NCBI GenBank assembly: GCA_005882775.1
Contig: VBDY01000151.1
Coordinates: 1 to 44,060 of the forward strand
Reading direction: 5' to 3'
DNA from: Chloroflexota bacterium
GTDB taxonomy: Bacteria; Chloroflexota; Dormibacteria; CF-121
Length of the DNA: 44,060 nt
Of this stretch, positions 8,605-16,628 are shown in pieces. Positions within the stretch are counted from its first letter, which is position 1; every line of letters starts with the position of its first letter. The notes under the pieces are model-generated. The model made no database searches. It was not told where the DNA came from and saw only the letters and a list, made by a program, of their open reading frames with translations. A program made the translations under genes and the position numbers.

Positions 8605-9686
8605 GACGGCGTCACGCGGTCTCGCCGCGGCTGGTCGGACTGGCAACAGCGGTGGCCGCCATCGCCTTCGCCGTGCTGACCTTCCAGCCGGTCCCATTGC
8701 CGTGGAATAGCCCACTGCACATGACGGTCGAGGCAGGCGCCTTCGGCGAGATCAACCCGGGCGCCTGGGTGGAGCTGAGTGGCGCCAGGGTCGGCAGCGT
8801 CGGACAGGTCGAGCCCGGCAACGGCTACTCGGTGATCCACATCTCGGTCGACCGCCGGTATGCCGCACAGCTTCACGCGGATACATCGGCGGCCATCCGG
8901 CCGCACGGTCTGCTCGGTCCGAAGTACGTCGCGCTCAGCGGCGGAAGCAGCGGGTCGATGACGGACGGCGGCACCATCCCGCTTTCACGGACGACGGTCA
9001 GCACCGACGTCGACCAGGTCCTGAACGCCCTACAGCCGGACGTGCGCCAGAGCCTGAAGACGGTTTTCGTCGAGCTCGGACGGGCGGCAGAGGGCCGGGG
9101 TGCCGACATGAACGCCGCCATCAAGGCCCTGGGAATGTCGTCGGGTGACCTCTCGACCACCACCAGCGTGCTCCACAACCGGGATGCCGACCTGGCGGCG
9201 CTGATCGTCGCCAGCGAGCAGCTCGACCGCGACCTGCAGAACGCACCCATCGACGCCAACATCGCGGACACCCAGCAGGTCCTCAACGGGCTGGTCCAGG
9301 TCGAATCCTCCATGGGGAGCGGGATCGATCGGACCGCAAACGTGACCCGCGAGCTCGACGTCGCCCTGAACGGCAACTCCGGGAACCTGGCCCGGGCCCT
9401 GGCGCAGGGGCCGGCAGCAGTGGACCGGCTTCGGCGCCTGGCCGTCGAGGTCGACGCCATCCTGGTGGGCGTCAATCCCTCGCTGCCCAGCCTGATGCAG
9501 GCGGTGATGGAGACCAAGTCCGCGTTCCAGGGACAGGACAAGAACGGGCACTACGTACGGGTGCAGGTGGTCAAACAGGCCAGCGGGCCAGGCGGAGGGC
9601 CGCAAAGCGCACCGTCCGGCCCGGCAACCTCGATGGCGGCGCCACTGACCGATGAGGAGCTGCTGGCGCTGTTCCTTGGACAGTAA
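8601..9686 (+). CDS. mceF: MCE-domain protein 6 of 6
   Basis: A 361-residue MCE protein starting at GTG 8601, overlapping the previous TGA by 4 nt. The order is a basic N-terminus (RRRHAVSPR), an anchor (LVGLATAVAAIAFAVLTF), the MCE domain with AAIRPHGLLGPKYVALSGG, then the second block TDVDQVLNALQPDVRQSL. A helical region and a Gly/Ser/Pro-rich tail (ASGPGGGPQSAPSGPATS) follow. It completes the set of six, the number expected for a hetero-hexameric ring. None of the six genes encodes a recognisable lipobox, whereas mycobacterial mce operons include a lipoprotein in the fifth position. Confidence 0.9.
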   Translation: MRRRHAVSPRLVGLATAVAAIAFAVLTFQPVPLPWNSPLHMTVEAGAFGEINPGAWVELSGARVGSVGQVEPGNGYSVIHISVDRRYAAQLHADTSAAIRPHGLLGPKYVALSGGSSGSMTDGGTIPLSRTTVSTDVDQVLNALQPDVRQSLKTVFVELGRAAEGRGADMNAAIKALGMSSGDLSTTTSVLHNRDADLAALIVASEQLDRDLQNAPIDANIADTQQVLNGLVQVESSMGSGIDRTANVTRELDVALNGNSGNLARALAQGPAAVDRLRRLAVEVDAILVGVNPSLPSLMQAVMETKSAFQGQDKNGHYVRVQVVKQASGPGGGPQSAPSGPATSMAAPLTDEELLALFLGQ

Positions 9687-12189
9687 ACCCGCCCGCTTCA
9701 AGGACTCGGCCTTCTCGGTTCCCAGCCGGCTGCCCTTCGTGATGATCTTGCTGGCCCTGGTACTGACGGCCGTCAGCGCCTTTGGCGTCACCCGGCTCCG
9801 GGCCGACACCCGAGCCGACCTGCTGGCCGACCCGAGCTCTGCTTCCTACCAGGACCAGGCGCTCTTCGCCGACACCTTCGGGGGCGATCCGGTCGTGATC
9901 ATGGCGCAGCCGTCCGCCGGCGCCGACCTGATCTCGCCCGACCACATGCTCGGCCTCCGCCGGCTGGAAGCCGACCTGGGCGCCGTCACCGGCGTGAAAA
10001 AGGTCTATGGACCCGGATCACTGGTGAACACCCTGGCGGTTGCCTCGACCACCATCCTGCTCTCCGAGTGCGATCAGGAGGGGAAGGCGGCGGCAGCCGC
10101 GGCGCTCGCCCGGCGGGGGGTGGCGGCAAAGCCCCAGGAGCAGCAGGACCAGATCGCGCTGCAGGCCTATCTCGACTCGGTCAAAGTCTGCGCCCAGCGC
10201 TACGCGAAGGCTTTTCCGTCACTCGGGATACCGGCGGTCAACGACCCGACCTTTCTGCGCGGCATCCTGCTCGAACCGGACGGCCAGCACATCCGGCCGT
10301 TCTGGAACTGGGCAATGCCCGACGCCACGCACGCGATCATCACCGTCCGGATGAAACGCGACGCAACGCTTGACCAGGTCCGGCAGGTTCTAACGCTGGT
10401 CCGGCAGGCGCCCTCACGAGCCGAGCTGAAAGACATTCGCTTCACGGCATCCGGTGCGCCGGCGCTGACCTCGTCCCTGGCGGACGCGGTCTTCGCCTCG
10501 CTGCGACTGCTCCTTCCGCTCGCACTTCTGGCGATGCTGGTGGTGGCCGTGCTTGCGCTCCGCACGCCGGCCATAGTCGCGGTGCTGCTTGCCGGTCTGG
10601 CCACGCTCTGGACCGGCGGCCTGGCGGGCCTGCTCGGGCTACCCGTAACACCGGCCACCCTGGCGGTCCTGCCGATAGTCATCGGGCTCACCGCCGACTA
10701 CTTCATCCAGTCGGTGAACCGCGTCACGGAGGAAACGGGCGACATCCGTCATCGGGTCGGGGCTGCCGCGCGAAGGATACTGCCGTCGACCGGGCTGGCA
10801 GCCCTGGCCACTGCGGCCGGGATGCTGGCCTTCGCGATTCCTCCCACCTCGATGGTGAAGCAGGTCGCGCCCTTCCTGGCGTCGTCGATCCCGCTGGTTC
10901 GCCAGTTCGCGGCCTTCATGGCCCTGGGCGTGGCGATGGCCTATCTGGCAAACCTGCTGGTCGGTCTCCCCGGGCTCCTGCTGCTCGGGCGTCTGCGCCC
11001 TCGTGCCCTGGTCCGTAGCAGGCTGCACGGACCGGCCGCTGGGCGGCTGGCTCGCGCGGCAGTGTTCCCGATGGCAGCCATCCTGCTCCTGGCGGCGGTC
11101 GGACTGGCCGGCTGGGCGGGGCTGCCCGCATTGAAGGTTGAAACCGACCCTGCCCAGCTGATGCCGGCTTCGGACCCGGCGCTGCTGGCAGCCCAGTCCA
11201 TCCGGAAGGAGGTGGGCATAGCCGGGGAGATGGACCTGGTACTCAAGGCGGAAGATGCCGGCGCGGATACGACCAGCCAGGTGCCGGCCCAGTGGCTGCG
11301 TGACCAGACGACCCAGGCTGTCACCGCTTCTTCGGGCGACCTGAAGCGCTTGCAGAGCCTGCCCGACTTCCTGAGCGGCTTCAACCGAGGGGTCCTGCCG
11401 GATGCCGCCCGGACCAGCCTGATCCTTCAGCGGATCCCGGCTTACTTCAGCGACGCGGTCGTATCCAGGGACCACACCCTGGCGCTCTCCATCTTCGGGC
11501 TCCGCAACGTCACCTCGGTCGAGCGCGACGGGGCTCTCGTCCAGCAGCTGCGCTCACTGTCGCCGCCGCCCCCTGGCTTCAGGGCCTATCCGGCAGGCCT
11601 GGCCGTGGTCGCCAGCGACGCGCTCGACGCTCTTCGCTCGGAGCAGGTCGAGCTGACGCTGCTGGCTCTGCTCCTGATCGCCATCGTCCTGGCGGTCGCC
11701 TACCGCAGCCTGACCTTCACGGCGCTCGCCCTGATCCCGACCGTGGTCGCGGCCGGTGCCGCAATCGGCCTGCTCGCGTTCACCACCGTCGCCCTGGGTG
11801 TGCGCTCGAGTCCGATCACAGTCCTGCTCGGCGGCGTGGTGGTTGCGTTCGCCACCGAGTTCAGCGTTCTCTGGCTCAGCCGCTTTCGCTCGGAGCTTGC
11901 GGGCGGATCCACCCCGGAGCAAGCGGCCGCCACGGCGTCCGGCCGGGTCGGACCGGCCATCCTTGCCTCAGCGCTGGCTCTGATCGCCACCTTTGCCGTG
12001 CTCGCCGTCAGCCCGGTCCCAACCGTGCGCGACTTCGGCATATGGAGCGCCTCCGACCTGGCGCTTGCGACCGGCGCCGTGCTGCTGCTCCTCCCCTCGC
12101 TGGCGCGCGCCTGGCTCGGACGGCCACGCCCCGTCCTGGCTCCGGAAGCGCCGCTTGCCCAGCCCGAGCCCGTGCCGGGCGTTAAGTAG
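9676..12189 (+). CDS. mmpL: RND/MmpL-family transporter, last gene of the mce operon
   Basis: About 837 residues with the internal duplication of RND transporters: one N-terminal helix (LPFVMILLALVLTAVSAFGV), a large exported domain, a cluster of helices containing VIGLTADYFIQSVNR, a hinge, then a second helix, exported domain and helix cluster with VVAFATEFSVLWLSRFR. The Asp-Tyr of the first cluster is the usual proton-relay motif; the second has Glu at the equivalent place. The start is uncertain: TTG 9676 overlaps the mceF stop by 11 nt, and ATG 9652 would add eight residues that look out-of-frame with mceF. Family members export or import lipids, so a joint role with the Mce complex is likely. 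Its stop overlaps the convergent hydrolase gene by 8 nt. Confidence 0.88.
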   Translation: MDSKPARFKDSAFSVPSRLPFVMILLALVLTAVSAFGVTRLRADTRADLLADPSSASYQDQALFADTFGGDPVVIMAQPSAGADLISPDHMLGLRRLEADLGAVTGVKKVYGPGSLVNTLAVASTTILLSECDQEGKAAAAAALARRGVAAKPQEQQDQIALQAYLDSVKVCAQRYAKAFPSLGIPAVNDPTFLRGILLEPDGQHIRPFWNWAMPDATHAIITVRMKRDATLDQVRQVLTLVRQAPSRAELKDIRFTASGAPALTSSLADAVFASLRLLLPLALLAMLVVAVLALRTPAIVAVLLAGLATLWTGGLAGLLGLPVTPATLAVLPIVIGLTADYFIQSVNRVTEETGDIRHRVGAAARRILPSTGLAALATAAGMLAFAIPPTSMVKQVAPFLASSIPLVRQFAAFMALGVAMAYLANLLVGLPGLLLLGRLRPRALVRSRLHGPAAGRLARAAVFPMAAILLLAAVGLAGWAGLPALKVETDPAQLMPASDPALLAAQSIRKEVGIAGEMDLVLKAEDAGADTTSQVPAQWLRDQTTQAVTASSGDLKRLQSLPDFLSGFNRGVLPDAARTSLILQRIPAYFSDAVVSRDHTLALSIFGLRNVTSVERDGALVQQLRSLSPPPPGFRAYPAGLAVVASDALDALRSEQVELTLLALLLIAIVLAVAYRSLTFTALALIPTVVAAGAAIGLLAFTTVALGVRSSPITVLLGGVVVAFATEFSVLWLSRFRSELAGGSTPEQAAATASGRVGPAILASALALIATFAVLAVSPVPTVRDFGIWSASDLALATGAVLLLLPSLARAWLGRPRPVLAPEAPLAQPEPVPGVK

Positions 12190-13999
12190 CCGGCAGCGTA
12201 AGCGTCACTCTGGAATAGGCAATGGTCGACCCGAGCGTGTCCGGCCGCAGGTAGGGCGTGTCGACCTGGATGACCTGGAGCCTGATGGTGTGGCCGGCCA
12301 GGAACACCCAACCGTTTCCCTGAAGCGCGGTTTCGAGTGTCGCGCCACCGGGGATGCCGCTGAAGCGGTAGGCACCGCGCGTCACCAGCGTCGCCATTCC
12401 GTCGGGGCCGAGGTCCCACAGCCGGCTGTTGACCTCGGCATCCACGCCGGCAACGGTTGCGTCGAGGTGGAGGGCAGGCTCGCCCAGCAGGGTGAAGGTC
12501 GTCGTGACCGGAAAGTCCCAGACAGCTGTCCCGGTCGTTCTCAGCGACGACAGCGTGATGCAGCTGCCGTTGCCGCCATTTCCGGCGGCGACGGCGATCG
12601 GGTCGGTCGCGGCGCCATCGGTATTGGCCACGACCGACGCAGTGGCGCCCGGCCCGGTCGAGGAAAAGGTGAACCGCCGCGGGGCAATGTCCGGCCAGTT
12701 GCCGCTGGTGTAGTCTTTGCCAACCGTGGCGTCGCAGGTGCTGACGCGGGCTCGCAGATCGAGGGTGACGCCTCCCTGACCAAGAAGGTAGTGATCAAGG
12801 AAGGCGTTGGCGCGTTCGTTCAGATCCGACCAGTCGGCGACCTTATTCTGCGCGATCGGATGTCCGACATCGGCAAGAGAAATGCCCGCCGGCCAGCCGG
12901 CGGCCCGCAGTTTGTCGACCATGGCGACGCCTTCGACCTCGGGAAAGAGCTCGTCGGTCCATCCCTGGAGGTCGAGGACAGGGACGCGAGTAGTGGCCGT
13001 GGCAATCAGCCTGTCCTGATAGAAGGGGGAGCGCCAAATCCGCAGCTGGTCGATCGCCGCTTTAACTGCAGGATCGCCGCCATAGGGTTCGCCTGCCTGG
13101 AGCCGGGCGTACCAACTGGTCAGGTCCGCGGTTGGATCCATGCCGGGTGGGGCATAGTACCCGGTTGGAGCGTTACCAGCTGCGTAGAGGTAGCTGACCA
13201 AGCTCTCCTTCTCGATGCCGAGCGGGTGCAGACGGTTGCGGTCCGCCAGGATCACGCCGTCGGATGCCCGGCCGTTCGGGACCAGCGAATGGACCAGGTC
13301 GCTCCACGGGTACTTCGGGACCGCCGCAGCCAGTCGCAGCCCTACCCCGTTTGGTGAGGTCCACGCAACCAGCTGGGCATTGCCGTAGGTGGAAGGGTTG
13401 TTCGGATCCGGCACGGCGGTAACGCGGTTGCCTTCGAGCGCCAGCAGCATCGACTGGCCTCCGCCGTAGGACCCCCCGGTGGCTCCGATGTGAGCGGGAT
13501 CGGCAACACCGGCATCGACCAGCAGGCCGACCAGGTACTGGCTATCGCGGACCTCGAACCGGCGGTCCGCCAGGTGAGTCCAGCCGCGGGCGCAGCCCGC
13601 GGCAAGGGTGCCGGGCCCGCACGAACCCTTGAATCCGCGCGCGGTGTAGTTGAGAACCGCGTATCCTCTCGATGCGAACGCCAGGTTGTTGTAGTGGTCT
13701 TTATCAGCCTTGACGTTGGTGATGGCGTTCGACTCCCACTCGGTCTTGTCGTTGCTGTAGCCGTGGAGCATCACGACCAGTGGCCGGGGCACGACGCCGC
13801 CGGCGGGCAGGGTCAGGTCGACGTCGAGCGGCACCCCGTCGAATGATGGAACATGCCCCGTGCAGAACCAGTGGTTAAAGGGGTCAGCCACGCTCGCGCA
13901 GGTCAACCCGATCGGGGAAGGCGTCGCGGCGGCGGAGACGGGGGCGGGCGCCCCCAGCAAGGAAAGACCGAAAAGGACCGCACACAGGCGTGCTCGCAT
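12182..13999 (-). CDS. Secreted CocE/X-Pro dipeptidyl-peptidase-type serine hydrolase
   Basis: A 605-residue protein with a signal peptide (MRARLCAVLFGLSLL, then APAPVSAAA as likely cleavage region). An alpha/beta-hydrolase core follows: oxyanion-side VVMLHGYSNDKTEWESN, nucleophile elbow GATGGSYGGGQS with Ser177, acidic residue in VLDLQGWTDELFP, and His in LADVGHPIAQNK. The C-terminal part (WDFPVTTTFTLLGEPALHLD onward) resembles the jelly-roll domain of the CocE/NonD family. Members cleave Xaa-Pro peptides or esters; the substrate here is not predictable. The ATG at 13999 has GGAGGAA 5 nt upstream. The last 8 nt overlap the end of the convergent transporter gene, so no terminator fits between them. 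Confidence 0.87.
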   Translation of the reverse strand: MRARLCAVLFGLSLLGAPAPVSAAATPSPIGLTCASVADPFNHWFCTGHVPSFDGVPLDVDLTLPAGGVVPRPLVVMLHGYSNDKTEWESNAITNVKADKDHYNNLAFASRGYAVLNYTARGFKGSCGPGTLAAGCARGWTHLADRRFEVRDSQYLVGLLVDAGVADPAHIGATGGSYGGGQSMLLALEGNRVTAVPDPNNPSTYGNAQLVAWTSPNGVGLRLAAAVPKYPWSDLVHSLVPNGRASDGVILADRNRLHPLGIEKESLVSYLYAAGNAPTGYYAPPGMDPTADLTSWYARLQAGEPYGGDPAVKAAIDQLRIWRSPFYQDRLIATATTRVPVLDLQGWTDELFPEVEGVAMVDKLRAAGWPAGISLADVGHPIAQNKVADWSDLNERANAFLDHYLLGQGGVTLDLRARVSTCDATVGKDYTSGNWPDIAPRRFTFSSTGPGATASVVANTDGAATDPIAVAAGNGGNGSCITLSSLRTTGTAVWDFPVTTTFTLLGEPALHLDATVAGVDAEVNSRLWDLGPDGMATLVTRGAYRFSGIPGGATLETALQGNGWVFLAGHTIRLQVIQVDTPYLRPDTLGSTIAYSRVTLTLPAT

Positions 14000-14052
14000 C
14001 GATGTTCCTCCGTGCTCGTGAACGAGGGCGCCTGGACCGGCGCTAGCTCGAC

Positions 14053-14080
14053 ACTATCGCGCCAGGACGCCCGCTGTTAA
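14053..14080 (-). promoter_or_regulatory. Candidate promoter for the secreted hydrolase
   Basis: On the minus strand a TTAACA -35 (14075-14080) and a GATAGT -10 (14053-14058) are separated by 16 bp, upstream of the hydrolase start at 13999. The two boxes match the housekeeping consensus at 5/6 and 4/6 positions. This fills most of the 14000-14130 gap; no clear terminator for the upstream crotonase gene is visible there. Confidence 0.35.
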
Positions 14081-14130
14081 CAGCCCGAGTTCTCCCTACG
14101 CCTTCTCGGGAGGGTCGGGATGAGTTTCCC

Positions 14131-14928
14131 TCACTCGCCTTTCCAGACCGGCTTCCGCTTCTCGGCAAAGGCCGCCATCCCCTCGGTCGCGTCCGCCCCC
14201 TGAAAGAGGCGGAAGATCGCCTCGCGCTCGAGCGCGAGCCCACCCTCGAGCGGCAGATCCACGCCCTGCCTGGCGGCGATCTTGATCTCGCCGATGGCAA
14301 AGGTCGGCCCCTTGGCCAGCGAGGTGGCGAACTCCAGGGCCTCGGGGAGCAACCGGTCGGCGGGAAAGAGGCGGTCGACGATGCCCAGCTCCTGAGCCAC
14401 GCGTGGGTCGACAGGCTTGCCGGTGACCAGCAGCTCCAGCGCCTTCTGCCGGCCGATCAGCCTCGGCAGCCGCTGGGTGCCGCCATTGCCGGGGAGCACG
14501 CCAAGGGTGACCTCGGGAACGCCGATCCGGTAATCGCCCTCGGCCGCAAAACGGAAATCGGTTGCCAGCGCGATCTCGAGCCCGCCCCCCAGGGCGTGGC
14601 CGCCGATGGCTGCGATGAAAACCTTGGGTGTCCGCTCCATCTTGAGGAGCACCTCGTGCGCATGAAGGATGGTCATGGCTCGGCTCTTGGCAGTGCTCGT
14701 CCGAAACATGCCGATGTCCGCCCCTGCTGAAAAGAACTTTGGGAGGTCGGAAACCAGGATCGAGACATGCACCGACTCGTCGAACCGGACCGCGTCGATC
14801 GCGGCGTTGAGGTCATCCAGGAATCCCTTGTCGTAGCTGTTCGCCGGCGGGCGGTTTAGATGGATGAGCGCCACGCCTTCGTGCTCATTGGTTACGGTCA
14901 CCGCCGCGGTCGTGCTGGTCCCCTGCAT
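14131..14928 (-). CDS. Enoyl-CoA hydratase/isomerase (crotonase) family protein
   Basis: A 265-residue crotonase-fold enzyme. The oxyanion-hole segments are FFSAGADIGMF and GGHALGGGLEIAL. Both glutamates used by true hydratases are present, in GGGLEIAL and in GVPEVTLGVLPGNGGTQRL, so hydration of a trans-2-enoyl-CoA is plausible rather than only isomerase or lyase activity. The C-terminus EGMAAFAEKRKPVWKG matches the family's last helix. A strong ribosome site, AAGGAGG at 14934-14940, is 5 nt from the ATG. The gene is divergent from an aldehyde dehydrogenase across a 156-nt region that contains a structured repeat. Fatty-acid or amino-acid catabolism is likely; the precise acyl chain cannot be told. 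Confidence 0.92.
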   Translation of the reverse strand: MQGTSTTAAVTVTNEHEGVALIHLNRPPANSYDKGFLDDLNAAIDAVRFDESVHVSILVSDLPKFFSAGADIGMFRTSTAKSRAMTILHAHEVLLKMERTPKVFIAAIGGHALGGGLEIALATDFRFAAEGDYRIGVPEVTLGVLPGNGGTQRLPRLIGRQKALELLVTGKPVDPRVAQELGIVDRLFPADRLLPEALEFATSLAKGPTFAIGEIKIAARQGVDLPLEGGLALEREAIFRLFQGADATEGMAAFAEKRKPVWKGE

Positions 14929-14945
14929 CCCTGCCTCCTTAATGC

Positions 14946-15020
14946 CTCTATCGTGCGCGATAAGGCGCGCACTTTGGGCCGACGGGCACGCCTCGGGCCT
15001 GAATCGGCCCTCGGCTCCGG
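14946..15020. repeat. Structured intergenic repeat, copy A
   Basis: A 45-nt unit (14946-14990) and a 30-nt unit (14991-15020) recur almost exactly at 42114-42158 and 42203-42232. The first contains a perfect 7-bp hairpin, GTGCGCG / CGCGCAC around an ATAAGG loop, followed by CTTTGGGCCGACGG. The second contains GGGCC / GGCCC around TGAATC. Both copies lie between divergent genes in the same relative orientation: 5' edge next to the leftward gene's start, 3' edge toward the rightward gene. It could be a protein-binding or promoter element or a mobile REP-like repeat; no transposase is nearby. Confidence 0.85.
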
Positions 15021-15084
15021 TGCGATCTGTAGAGTGATCTTAGTTCGGTGAGCACCCGTTGACTGGGAGGTTAGATACGCATCC

Positions 15085-16530
15085 ATGAGCACGATGGTGA
15101 TCGACGGCAAGGCAGCCACGGCTAAGTCGGGAGCGACCCTGGAGATCCACGACCCCGCCACCGGTGAGCTGGTGGACACCGTCCCACAGGCCGGCGTCGA
15201 GGAGACGCGCCAGGCGATCGCCGCGGCCGACGCCGCATTCCGGGCCTGGGCGGACCTGTTGCCCAGCAAGCGGACCCACCTCCTCCTGAAGGGCGCCGCG
15301 CTAGCCCGGGAGCACCTGGACGAGGTGGCCCTCCTGCTCACTCGCGAACAGGGAAAACCGCTGCGCGATTCGAAGATCGAGGCCGAGCGTTTTGTAGAGA
15401 ACATCGAGTTCTACGCAACCCTGGCCGCCTCCGGAGCCATCCGGGGCCACCAGATTCCGCTGTCCGTGCCCGGCGCCTTCGGGCTCGTGGTTCGCCGGCC
15501 CCTGGGCGTGGTGGGCGCGATCATCCCATGGAACTTTCCGCTGACCCTGCTGGCGAACAAGATCGCCCCGGCGCTTGCGGTGGGCAACACGGTGGTGGCC
15601 AAGCCGGCCAGCACCACCCCGCTCTCGACCATCCGGTTGGTGGAGCTGATGAACGAGGCTGGCCTCCCGCCCGGTGTGCTCAATGTCGTGGTCGGTCCCG
15701 GCGTGGTCGTCGGCCAGGAGATGATCCGGCATCCGAAGGTCCGCAAGATCGGCTTCACGGGCGAAACCCAGACCGGCAAGCAGGTCATGGCCGAGGCGGC
15801 TTCCGAGCTCAAGCACGTCACCCTGGAGCTTGGTGGCAGTGACCCGGCGATCGTCTGCGACGACGCGGACCTCGAGCAGGCGGCCAAAGCAATCGCCATC
15901 GGCCGTTTCTTCAACGCAGGCCAGGCCTGCCTGGCGGTGAAGCGCGTTTACGTGTTCGACTCCGTTGCCGACCAGGTCATAGAGAAGGTGACCGCCCGCG
16001 CCAGGAAGCTGAAGGTTGCCCCAGGCACCGACCCTTCCGCCCAGATGGGGCCCATGCACACCGCGTCGGGCCGGGAAACGATCGAGAGCCAGCTGAAGGA
16101 TGCACTGGACCGGGGCGCCCGGCTGCTCGCCGGGGGGTCGCGACTCAAGGGTGGACCGTTCGACCGAGGCTTTTTCTTTGAGCCGACGGTGGTCACCGAT
16201 GTACCCCCGGAGGCGCGCGTCTGGAAGGAGGAGACCTTCGGCCCGCTGTTGCCCATCGCACGGGTCAAGGACCTGGACGAGGCGCTCGAGAGGGCGAACG
16301 ACTCCGAGTTCGGGCTGGGGTCGTCGGTCTTCACCCGCAGCCTGCAACGCGCCCAGCGGGCAATCGACCGCCTCGACGTCGGCTACACCTGGGTCAACCA
16401 GGTCAACCTGGTTGCCTACGACGAGCTTCCGTTCGGCGGAACCAAGCACAGCGGCTTCGGCAAGGAGCACGGCGTCGAGGTTCTCGATTTCTACACCGAG
16501 CAGAAATCGGTCGTAATGGGAGGCGTTTAG
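15085..16530 (+). CDS. NAD(P)-dependent aldehyde dehydrogenase (succinate-semialdehyde type)
   Basis: A 481-residue aldehyde dehydrogenase, normal family length. Key residues: Asn150 in IIPWNFPLTLLANKIAPAL, Glu248 in VTLELGGSDPAIV, and nucleophile Cys282 in FFNAGQACLAVKRVYV. The C-terminal EETFGPLLPI and PFGGTKHSGFGKEHG blocks are also standard. The overall layout resembles succinate-semialdehyde dehydrogenases, but the substrate is inferred only. The ribosome site GGGAGG (15065-15070) lies 14 nt from the ATG, which is long; an in-frame ATG at 15094 exists but is even further away. The gene is divergent from the crotonase gene, so the pair may share regulation through the repeat between them. 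Confidence 0.92.
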   Translation: MSTMVIDGKAATAKSGATLEIHDPATGELVDTVPQAGVEETRQAIAAADAAFRAWADLLPSKRTHLLLKGAALAREHLDEVALLLTREQGKPLRDSKIEAERFVENIEFYATLAASGAIRGHQIPLSVPGAFGLVVRRPLGVVGAIIPWNFPLTLLANKIAPALAVGNTVVAKPASTTPLSTIRLVELMNEAGLPPGVLNVVVGPGVVVGQEMIRHPKVRKIGFTGETQTGKQVMAEAASELKHVTLELGGSDPAIVCDDADLEQAAKAIAIGRFFNAGQACLAVKRVYVFDSVADQVIEKVTARARKLKVAPGTDPSAQMGPMHTASGRETIESQLKDALDRGARLLAGGSRLKGGPFDRGFFFEPTVVTDVPPEARVWKEETFGPLLPIARVKDLDEALERANDSEFGLGSSVFTRSLQRAQRAIDRLDVGYTWVNQVNLVAYDELPFGGTKHSGFGKEHGVEVLDFYTEQKSVVMGGV

Positions 16531-16534
16531 CGCG

Positions 16535-16571
16535 TCTAACAAGCTTCTAACAATCGCGGTGTAGGTATAGT
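16535..16571 (+). promoter_or_regulatory. Direct-repeat promoter region of the peptide ABC operon
   Basis: Two exact copies of TCTAACAA lie at 16535-16542 and 16546-16553, an 11-bp period (one helical turn), just upstream of a TATAGT -10-like box at 16566-16571. No good -35 box is present at the expected distance, and the second repeat covers that place, as expected for an activator-dependent promoter. Several overlapping ribosome-site-like purine runs (about 16606-16624) precede the ATG at 16629. I see no terminator for the upstream dehydrogenase. Confidence 0.4.
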
Positions 16572-16628
16572 GGTACCCGCTTAAACGCGCATTCGTCGGC
16601 TGGAAAAGGAGAAAGAAGGAAGGGATAT

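Noticed and set aside
14036-14050. 15-nt match CGGCGCTAGCTCGAC with 39297-39311
   Set aside because: A single match of this length is expected by chance in 44 kb of GC-rich sequence, and the flanks do not align.
14946-14990. Housekeeping promoter inside the repeat for the leftward gene
   Set aside because: A GATAGA box exists next to the start in both copies, but no -35-like hexamer lies at the right distance.
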